6,584 nt of DNA from Saprospiraceae bacterium. GTDB taxonomy: Bacteria > Bacteroidota > Bacteroidia > Chitinophagales > Saprospiraceae. Location: assembly GCA_020630355.1 (NCBI GenBank), contig JAHDBO010000112.1, forward strand, positions 1-6,584. The letters are read 5' to 3'. The position numbers and the translations under genes were made by a program. A model generated the notes under the pieces. That model saw only the letters and a program-made list of their open reading frames with translations. It did no database searches and was not told the origin of the DNA. This document shows positions 1 to 4,748 of this stretch, piece by piece (the first letter of the stretch is position 1; each line of letters starts with the position of its first letter).

Positions 1-187
1 AGTGGATGCTCAGTTCATTGCTGTAAGACTGGCACAAGGCCTCACATTTCAAACTTGACCCATCTTCTACCACGACGATTTCAAAATCCTTGACCGTCTG
101 TTGAGCCATACTTTCTAGTAGCTCTTTCATTTCATCAGGTCTATTGTAAACAGGGATGACGAAGGAGATTTGAATGTCTTTTTTCAT
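1..187 (-). CDS. Family 2 glycosyltransferase, N-terminal part (truncated by window edge)
   Basis: The first 62 codons of a minus-strand gene are present; the rest lies beyond position 1. The start is the ATG at 187-185, read as MKKDIQ. The translation shows the hallmark start of a GT-A fold, GT2 family glycosyltransferase: a hydrophobic first strand followed by PVYNR (residues 12-16), a helix with LLESMAQQ (23-30), then the second strand IVVVEDGSS (37-45), where the ED acidic pair and following GSS contribute to nucleotide-sugar binding in this family. Such enzymes transfer a sugar from an NDP-sugar to a polysaccharide, lipid or protein acceptor at the cytoplasmic face of the membrane. The substrate cannot be told from this fragment, and whether the gene belongs to a surface-polysaccharide cluster depends on sequence to the left. 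Family call is confident; specificity is unknown. Confidence 0.88.
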   Translation of the reverse strand, partial: MKKDIQISFVIPVYNRPDEMKELLESMAQQTVKDFEIVVVEDGSSLKCEALCQSYSNELSIH

Positions 188-228
188 AAAGGCGGCTGCT
201 TTGGAAAAGGGAACGAATTATCCTTCCG

Positions 229-236
229 CAAAAGTA
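229..236 (-). promoter_or_regulatory. Putative -7 promoter element for the glycosyltransferase gene
   Basis: Read on the minus strand this is TACTTTTG, matching the Bacteroidota -7 consensus TAnnTTTG, 41 bases before the glycosyltransferase start. The -33 region at the expected distance is poor, with only TTCA-like matches to TTTG, so the call rests on the -7 element and its position. Confidence 0.4.
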
Positions 237-334
237 GGATTAAGATTTGAGAAGCGTTGAAGTGAGTAGGTATTTAGTTTTCAATAGGCTTAGTTTATGA
301 AAACTCTTTTCCTCTAGTATGGATATTGTTGAAG

Positions 335-365
335 TTTGATATATGTAGGTGCATCACTAGCTTTG
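335..365 (+). promoter_or_regulatory. Putative Bacteroidota promoter (-33 TTTG, -7 TAGCTTTG)
   Basis: TTTG at 335-338 and TAGCTTTG at 358-365 are separated by 19 bases, an exact match to the Bacteroidota housekeeping-sigma consensus TTTG-N19-21-TAnnTTTG. It is the best promoter match in the window. Transcription would start near 372 and run into the broken HEPN-like ORF and then to the hairpin at 799-837, giving a transcript of roughly 460 bases. The gene it serves is not intact, so the promoter may now drive a non-functional or non-coding RNA. Confidence 0.5.
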
Positions 366-415
366 GGTATTTACATAGTATTCAGCATTCAAAAGGGTAC
401 ACAAATTTAGACTAA

Positions 416-806
416 AATCCATCATTGGGCAAATCCCTGTTCCAAGAGAAGCTGCTCCATTGCCTTATATTTGCCGTACACCACTGGAAAATCCTATTGG
501 AACTTGCCCAAAGATACCTTGATAAAAACAGAATAAACCTTGCTACACTCGCTCTTTGGGAAGCTGTAATCGCGCAAGACTACGTGGTATTTTTTGTTGC
601 CCAATAAAAAACACAGGCAGTATCCCAACGATTCTTTTTTTGCCAATGTGGCAAGAATGGATTTCAAAGCCAAACGTAAAAATGACAAAGTCGAAGAAAT
701 AATGGTTCAGCGTAATGGACTGGAAGCTTTCTACGTGAAAGCTCGCTTAATATCTAATTGTCGCAATGGTATCGCTCATATCGATGGAAATGAAAAACCG
801 CTATAA
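416..806 (+). pseudogene. Frameshifted remnant of a HEPN-domain gene (possibly Csx1/Csm6-like)
   Basis: Two short reading frames join end to end. The first (about 416-607, possible TTG start at 425) reads as a helical stretch containing LLELAQRYLDKNRI and ATLALWEAVIAQ, and stops at TAA 605-607. The second, one base out of phase and open from about 594 to the TAA at 804-806, contains KARLISNCRNGIAH. The RNGIAH at 762-779 fits the HEPN motif R-(N)-x3-H, the catalytic signature of HEPN ribonucleases. A 'growing helix plus RN..AH' layout is seen in the HEPN part of CRISPR-associated CARF-HEPN proteins (Csx1, Csm6, TM1812 group) and also in toxin or abortive-infection HEPN proteins. The phase change lies near a T6 run (590-595) and an A6 run (606-611), so a one-base insertion is the simplest explanation. 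No CARF domain is visible upstream, no good ATG exists, and the protein ends soon after the motif. It is probably a decayed or truncated gene. Family placement is from motif memory only. Confidence 0.5.
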
Positions 807-837
807 ATATTTGATTTATAGCGATTTGTGATTTTTT
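799..837. terminator. Bidirectional intrinsic terminator between HEPN remnant and tRNA-Leu
   Basis: A perfect 10-base stem, CGCTATAAAT at 799-808 and ATTTATAGCG at 814-823, encloses the 5-base loop ATTTG; it can be extended past one mismatch. On the plus strand it is followed by a T-rich run at 832-837; on the minus strand by GGTTTTTC. It overlaps the stop codon (804-806) of the plus-strand remnant and lies 19 bases past the 3' end of the minus-strand tRNA, so it can end transcription from both sides. Confidence 0.7.
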
Positions 838-841
838 CTTG

Positions 842-928
842 TACCCACGACTGGAGTCGAACCAGCACGTCCGTATAGTGGACACTAGGCCCTCAACCTA
901 GCGCGTCTACCAATTCCGCCACGTGGGT
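842..928 (-). tRNA. tRNA-Leu (anticodon GAG)
   Basis: An 87-base class II tRNA reads on the minus strand. The acceptor stem pairs ACCCACG (928-922) with CGTGGGT (849-843), and the discriminator base is A (842), as leucyl-tRNA synthetase expects. The D arm carries the typical Leu sequence GGCGGAATTGGTAGACGCG. The anticodon stem CTAGG/CCTAG encloses the loop TTGAGGG, giving anticodon GAG, which reads CUC and CUU leucine codons. A long variable arm (GTCC paired with GGAC) and a T arm with loop TTCGACT complete the fold. The 3' CCA is not encoded (CAA follows the discriminator), so it must be added after transcription. No mismatch suggests decay. Confidence 0.97.
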
Positions 929-966
929 GTAGACTTAACAAACAGAGTTATCCTGAAAAACGTTCG

Positions 967-974
967 CAAATATA
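967..974 (-). promoter_or_regulatory. Putative -7 promoter element for tRNA-Leu
   Basis: The minus strand reads TATATTTG here, matching TAnnTTTG, 38 bases before the 5' end of the tRNA. Transcription would start near 960 and leave a leader of about 30 bases for removal by RNase P. The -33 position is poor (TTAT-like), so confidence is moderate. Confidence 0.45.
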
Positions 975-1068
975 AAATAGATTCCAATACTTGATAATGA
1001 TTAGTCGAATTATTTTGAAATAGGTAAGACAATTTTTCTACTAAAATAGAAATGCACTTTGTCACAAT

Positions 1069-1100
1069 TTTAGGTAATCAAGCATTTTTGTTTAACTTTG
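1069..1100 (+). promoter_or_regulatory. Putative promoter of the tandem AAA+ ATPase gene
   Basis: TAACTTTG at 1093-1100 matches the -7 consensus TAnnTTTG. A partial -33 element, TTTA at 1069-1072, sits 20 bases upstream. Transcription would start near 1107, leaving a leader of about 65 bases before the ATG at 1171. Confidence 0.45.
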
Positions 1101-1170
1101 GTTTTGTTGAAAAATCATAAACTGAGAATGTTATCCAGATAATTGTTTTATCTAAAATCCCATAAGATAC

Positions 1171-3786
1171 ATGTTCAAAAAAAAGGACGAAGCGATAGGG
1201 GGGAATTACAAGTTGAAAGGACTGAAAATATTCGGTTCGAAGGAGAATTTATATTACAACGTCAAGAAATATAGAAGGGTTTTTGACGAAGAAGAAAGCC
1301 GGTATATCTACTGTGAACTGGCCTTTTATAACAAGCTCTTTGATGAGAACGACTGGGAAACGACGATCCGTTTCGTTTGTACCAATCTAGGAACAAATAA
1401 GGTAGTCTGTGATTTTGACAAAGAAATGAAAATCTCTAAAGAGCAGAATATCATCTATGTTCGGGAAGGTTGGGGGACGCCTGACCCAGGCTGGTGGAAG
1501 GTTGGGAAATACAAATGGGAAGTGTTCATCGCAGGGAAATCTCTAGGGACGATTGACTTTTTTATAGTGGAAGTTGGCTTGGTATCGGAAGATGATAATC
1601 CTTATTTTTCTATCAAAAATGTCAATCTTTTCGAAAGTCCTAGAAATGGATTGCCAAGAGACCAACGCCGATATTTAAGAGTATTCAATGGAGAAACGAC
1701 ACGCTATCTCAATGTAGAAATGACACTGGAGAATCATCTGACCGAACTGGATTCTTTTCCTTTAGAGTTGCACTTCAATTTCTACAATGATGCGGGTCAA
1801 TTGAAGGCAATCATGACCTACTTCAAGGAAATCGTTGATAAACGGGAGGTGATTACTATGGATACGGGCTATGGCTCGGATAGTGGAGGCTATTGGTACG
1901 AGGATAAGTACACCCTGGAGGTGATTTTTATGGATAAATTGATTGCGGTTATTCCCTTCGAAGTGAGCGACCAAGAGGAAGAGCAGGAAGGGCCACATCC
2001 CTATTCAACTGCATTTGGACTAGAGCCTACTGCCCAAGAAGAAATCGAACCAGAGATCACCTTTGAAGAGGCGAAAGCGGAACTGGAAGAGCTGATCGGC
2101 CTGAAAACGGTCAAGGAGCAAATCAATGAAATGGCTTCTTACCTGCAATTCCTGAAAATTAGGGAGGAAAAGGGAATTGATGATAACCAGAAATTCAATT
2201 TGCATACCGTATTTACAGGCAACCCTGGCACAGGTAAAACAACTGTCGCCAATATGCTGGGACAGATTTACCACAGTCTGGAATTGCTTTCTCATGGCAG
2301 GGTACACGAAGTCGGCAGAGCGGATTTGGTGGGAGAGTTTATCGGACAAACCGCTCCCAAGGTCAAAAAAGCTATTGAAAAGGCGAGGGGAGGCATCTTG
2401 TTTATTGATGAGGCTTATGCGCTGACCAATAGAGGCAATGATGCCAAAGATTTTGGAAAAGAGGTCATTGAAGTCCTGTTGAAAGAAATGTCTGATGGCC
2501 CTGGAGACATCGCCATCGTTTGTGCTGGTTATCCAAAGGAAATGCAGCACTTTTTGAACTCTAATCCTGGCTTGACATCCCGTATCCGAAATGTGGTTCA
2601 TTTCCCAGATTATACACCCGACGAATTGATGGAAATCGCTCAGTTTTCTATGTCAAAAGGCTCTGTGGAAATGGAAGATGCAGCGAAGGAGTTCATGCAC
2701 AAAAAAATCGTAGAAACATACAGGAATAGAGACCAGCATTTTGGAAACGCCCGATACATCAATGGTATCATCGAAGAGGCAAAGCAAAATATGGCTATCC
2801 GATTGATGCAATCCGACCAAGATCTGACACAACTCGAAAAAGAGGACTTATCGACGATAGCCATCGATGATGTCAGTAAAGTATTTCGTTCTAGCGAAGA
2901 CGATAGTGTACAGCTACCAGTAGACGAGGCGCTGTTATCGGATGCGCTTGCACAATTGCATGAACTAGTTGGCTTGGACAACATCAAGCGAGAAGTGGAC
3001 GAAATGGCGAAGCTCGTTCGTTATTATCGTGAAATAGGAAAAGACATCAAGAAATCTTTCTCTCTTCATACGGTTTTTAAAGGCAATCCCGGTACTGGAA
3101 AAACAACCGTCGCCCGATTGATTGTACAAATCTATAAGGCACTGGGTATTTTAGAGAGGGGGCATTTGGTCGAATGTGACCGCAAAGATCTTGTCGCAGG
3201 ATTTGTAGGACAAACGGCCATCAAAACGGGGGAAATCATCGAGAAATCTATCGGTGGCGGCCTGTTCATTGATGAGGCTTATGCACTGACACAAGGAAGT
3301 GGAAATGATTTTGGTAGAGAAGCCATCGAGACCATTCTCAAAGCGATGGAAGATAAACGAGGTGAGTTTATGGTCATCGTTGCCGGCTATCCAAAGGAGA
3401 TGCAGCAATTCTTGGAAGCCAATCCAGGGCTGATGTCCCGCTTTGATAAGCAATTTGAGTTCATGGATTACAGCAATGAGGAATTGCTGAACATCGCTGC
3501 TTTGATGTTTGAAAAAGAAGACCTTAAACTAGACACAGAAGCGGAAGAATATCTAGAAGGTTATATCAAGCGTTTGCTAGAACACAAACACAAGTACTTC
3601 GGCAACGCCCGCACGGTTAGGAAAATCGTAGCCGAAGCAATTAAACGGCAAAATCTGAGAATGGCGGATGTACCTGCCGACCAGCGTACACATGATTTGA
3701 TACATACGATTACACTTGAGGATATCAAAGACTTCCAGCTACTAGAACAAGATGAAGGAAACAAACGAGGGATAGGATTTAGATAG
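1171..3786 (+). CDS. Tandem CbbX/SpoVK-type AAA+ ATPase with two N-terminal beta-rich repeats
   Basis: The 871-residue protein has two parts. Residues 15-135 and 148-268 form two diverged copies of a beta-rich domain; both hold a 'YR/RY...xYxxxE' segment and end in W-x-x-x-K-Y-x-x-E-V (109-118 and 242-251). They resemble from memory a domain found beside varied enzymatic domains in several phyla. Residues 300-570 and 590-860 are two AAA+ modules of the CbbX/SpoVK/EccA class, repeating with a period near 288 residues. Both are complete: Walker A GNPGTGKT at 350-357 and 638-645; pore loops FIG (390-392) and FVG (678-680); Walker B with D413-E414 and D701-E702; arginine-finger type NPGLxSR ending at R471 and R757; sensor-2 GNAR at 525-528 and 811-814. 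Both rings should therefore hydrolyse ATP, and the aromatic pore loops suggest threading or remodelling of a protein substrate. There is no signal peptide, so it is probably cytoplasmic. No Rubisco, type VII secretion or sporulation gene is nearby, so the client is unknown. ATG 1171 follows an AT-rich leader and precedes conserved sequence; it stands alone with its own promoter and terminator. Confidence 0.92.
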   Translation: MFKKKDEAIGGNYKLKGLKIFGSKENLYYNVKKYRRVFDEEESRYIYCELAFYNKLFDENDWETTIRFVCTNLGTNKVVCDFDKEMKISKEQNIIYVREGWGTPDPGWWKVGKYKWEVFIAGKSLGTIDFFIVEVGLVSEDDNPYFSIKNVNLFESPRNGLPRDQRRYLRVFNGETTRYLNVEMTLENHLTELDSFPLELHFNFYNDAGQLKAIMTYFKEIVDKREVITMDTGYGSDSGGYWYEDKYTLEVIFMDKLIAVIPFEVSDQEEEQEGPHPYSTAFGLEPTAQEEIEPEITFEEAKAELEELIGLKTVKEQINEMASYLQFLKIREEKGIDDNQKFNLHTVFTGNPGTGKTTVANMLGQIYHSLELLSHGRVHEVGRADLVGEFIGQTAPKVKKAIEKARGGILFIDEAYALTNRGNDAKDFGKEVIEVLLKEMSDGPGDIAIVCAGYPKEMQHFLNSNPGLTSRIRNVVHFPDYTPDELMEIAQFSMSKGSVEMEDAAKEFMHKKIVETYRNRDQHFGNARYINGIIEEAKQNMAIRLMQSDQDLTQLEKEDLSTIAIDDVSKVFRSSEDDSVQLPVDEALLSDALAQLHELVGLDNIKREVDEMAKLVRYYREIGKDIKKSFSLHTVFKGNPGTGKTTVARLIVQIYKALGILERGHLVECDRKDLVAGFVGQTAIKTGEIIEKSIGGGLFIDEAYALTQGSGNDFGREAIETILKAMEDKRGEFMVIVAGYPKEMQQFLEANPGLMSRFDKQFEFMDYSNEELLNIAALMFEKEDLKLDTEAEEYLEGYIKRLLEHKHKYFGNARTVRKIVAEAIKRQNLRMADVPADQRTHDLIHTITLEDIKDFQLLEQDEGNKRGIGFR

Positions 3787-3804
3787 TCCGATTAAGAAAT
3801 ACTT

Positions 3805-3850
3805 AAAAAAGGTTTTTTAGCAGTTTTAGGTGTTAAAAAACCTTTTTTCT
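3805..3850. terminator. Strong intrinsic terminator after the AAA+ gene
   Basis: A perfect 15-base inverted repeat (3805-3819 with 3834-3848) of the form A6-GG-T6-A encloses a 14-base loop. The descending arm ends in T6 and is followed by CTATTTT, giving the U-tract. It starts 19 bases after the stop codon of the ATPase gene. The symmetry means it could also act on the minus strand. Confidence 0.85.
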
Positions 3851-3967
3851 ATTTTAATATCTGGCTCTTTTCTATGAATTTGGTTAAAAAATATTTAATC
3901 CAAAATCAATGAAGAACAGAAAAAGGAAATTGAGGGTTCTGATTTTGTATTGATTTGTAATTAAATT

Positions 3968-4050
3968 GACATTAGTCTAAAACTGTTTTTAGGGAAACCA
4001 TGAAATTTTTAAAAAGATGGTTTTCGATTCAATATCTAATCACTAATGTC
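3968..4050. repeat. Nested inverted repeats in the 3787-4090 intergenic gap
   Basis: After the terminator, the 304-base gap before the next gene holds no ORF of note and no clear TAnnTTTG element. It does hold nested complementarity. The outer arms GACATTAGT (3968-3976) and ACTAATGTC (4042-4050) are perfect 9-base complements. Inside lie a small hairpin CTAAAA/TTTTAG (about 3977-3992) and a second with arms AAACCAT and ATGGTTT flanking TTTTTAAAAA (about 3996-4024). Together they could form a branched stem. This may be the leader structure of the downstream gene, a small non-autonomous element, or chance in AT-rich DNA. Confidence 0.35.
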
Positions 4051-4090
4051 TAAGTCTAATTTTTAGAATAAAATCCTATAATTCTAACTT

Positions 4091-4513
4091 ATGAAAAAAT
4101 TGAGTGTTCTTTTTGCCTTTTTGATGATGGGGACGATAGCCTTTTCCCAAATTTATGTCAATGGAGATAGAATAGACCGTAAAGTCGAACAGTATCTAAT
4201 GATTTCCATCGAAGCCAATTTCGGCCAAAGTGTAGATGTCCGTGTGGATTATGGACAAGAAAGAAAATTTGCCAAACGGTACTATTTGACGGATAGAAAA
4301 GGAGATAAACTAAAATTCAACTCCTTTGTGGGAGCAGTCAACTATTTATACAAGAAAGGGTGGATGCTATTCGACCAGTACGAAAACACGGGGAGCTTGA
4401 CTAAAAATGCAACCTCTACCTCGGTCTCTTATGTATTGGTTCGCAGGGCACCAGAGCAAGAAAAAGAACTCATTAAAGGGACGATTCCCTCTGGGAGCTT
4501 AGAGGAAAATTGA
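4091..4513 (+). CDS. Small secreted or periplasmic protein of unknown function
   Basis: The 140-residue product starts MKKLSVLF and has a clear Sec signal peptide: two lysines, a hydrophobic core (residues 4-16) and a likely signal peptidase I site AFS-Q after residue 19, leaving a mature chain of about 121 residues. No lipobox cysteine is present, so it should be periplasmic or exported rather than a lipoprotein. The mature part has YxxYLT-like strands (63-67), then a helix VGAVNYLYKKGWMLFDQY (80-97) and a closing strand SYVLVRR (113-119). The pattern 'A-x-N-x-x-x-K-x-GW-x-L-x-x-x-Y ... Y-x-L-x-R' recalls small DUF4177-like proteins and related unnamed Bacteroidota proteins, but I cannot assign a family. 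The ATG lies in an AT-rich context and the gene has its own terminator. It is a single-gene unit with no functional link to its neighbours that I can see. Confidence 0.85.
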   Translation: MKKLSVLFAFLMMGTIAFSQIYVNGDRIDRKVEQYLMISIEANFGQSVDVRVDYGQERKFAKRYYLTDRKGDKLKFNSFVGAVNYLYKKGWMLFDQYENTGSLTKNATSTSVSYVLVRRAPEQEKELIKGTIPSGSLEEN

Positions 4514-4535
4514 TGTAGCCTTTCTGGTTGATCAG

Positions 4536-4575
4536 GTAAAACCTAGGCGTTAATTCCGTCTAGGTTTTACTTTTG
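4536..4575 (+). terminator. Intrinsic terminator after the secreted-protein gene
   Basis: GTAAAACCTAG at 4536-4546 pairs perfectly with CTAGGTTTTAC at 4560-4570 around a 13-base loop, and TTTTG follows. It begins 22 bases after the stop codon at 4511-4513. Its 3' arm touches the promoter region of the helicase gene, so the end of one unit and the start of the next are packed together. Confidence 0.85.
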
Positions 4576-4596
4576 TACGAAAAAAACGTACCTTTG
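4565..4596 (+). promoter_or_regulatory. Putative promoter of the DEAD-box helicase gene
   Basis: TACCTTTG at 4589-4596, followed by C, is a classic Bacteroidota -7 element. The best -33 candidate is TTTT at 4565-4568, 20 bases upstream and inside the descending arm of the preceding terminator. A second -7-like string, TACTTTTG, lies at 4568-4575 but has no -33 partner. Transcription from the main element would start near 4603, giving a leader of about 146 bases. Confidence 0.5.
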
Positions 4597-4602
4597 CGCC
4601 AA

Positions 4603-4748
4603 ATTAGGACGGATTTGTATTGATTGCCAATCACAAATCGATGGTTTAGGGATGATGAATCAAATGGAAAGGGGGCTTTCTTGGCGATTGGTCGCCCCGC
4701 TTTTCAGAGACGAAATCTTATTTTCGTCTACAATATAAAATACATAAA
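4603..4748 (+). promoter_or_regulatory. Structured 5' leader of the DEAD-box helicase mRNA
   Basis: Four hairpins follow one another. GATTTG (4612-4617) and TGATT (4621-4625) pair with AATCA and CAAATC (4629-4639) around GCC, with a 3-base bulge. GAAAG (4667-4671) pairs with CTTTC (4676-4680). GGCGA (4683-4687) pairs with TCGCC (4692-4696) around TTGG. AGACGAAA (4708-4715) pairs with TTTCGTCT (4722-4729). CCAATC of the first hairpin could instead pair with GATTGG (4686-4691) of the third, so two mutually exclusive folds are possible. The last 19 bases before the ATG are unstructured and A-rich. Long, structured, regulated leaders are known for cold-shock DEAD-box genes such as E. coli deaD; regulation here is inference. 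Confidence 0.4.
4652..4738 (+). CDS. Possible 28-codon leader ORF upstream of the helicase
   Basis: Within the leader an ORF starts with two ATG codons (4652 and 4655) and reads through the last three hairpins to TAA at 4736-4738, ten bases before the helicase ATG and in a different frame. The product would begin MMNQMERGL and end in LFSSTI; it has no recognisable motif or run of regulatory codons. Its placement would let its translation open the downstream hairpins. It could equally be a chance ORF, as there is no evidence of selection from one sequence. Confidence 0.2.
   Translation: MMNQMERGLSWRLVAPLFRDEILFSSTI

Noticed and set aside
188..334. Further gene or RNA between the glycosyltransferase and the HEPN remnant
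   Set aside because: Apart from the minus-strand -7 element at 229-236, I see no ORF, hairpin terminator or RNA signature here.
494..688. Minus-strand ORF of 64 codons across the HEPN remnant
   Set aside because: The plus strand explains this region better through the RNxxxH motif, the upstream promoter and the downstream terminator; the antisense product has no motif.
416..806. A working CRISPR-Cas locus
   Set aside because: Only a broken HEPN-like fragment is present; there are no direct repeats with spacers, no other cas-like gene and no CARF domain in the window.
2020..2601. Minus-strand ORF of 193 codons opposite the first AAA+ module
   Set aside because: The plus-strand frame encodes a complete, motif-rich AAA+ domain; the antisense frame shows no recognisable domain and is a by-product of codon usage.
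1171..3786. Naming the AAA+ gene cbbX, spoVK or eccA
   Set aside because: The modules belong to that broad class, but the tandem layout, the N-terminal repeats and the lack of Rubisco, sporulation or secretion genes argue against any of these symbols.
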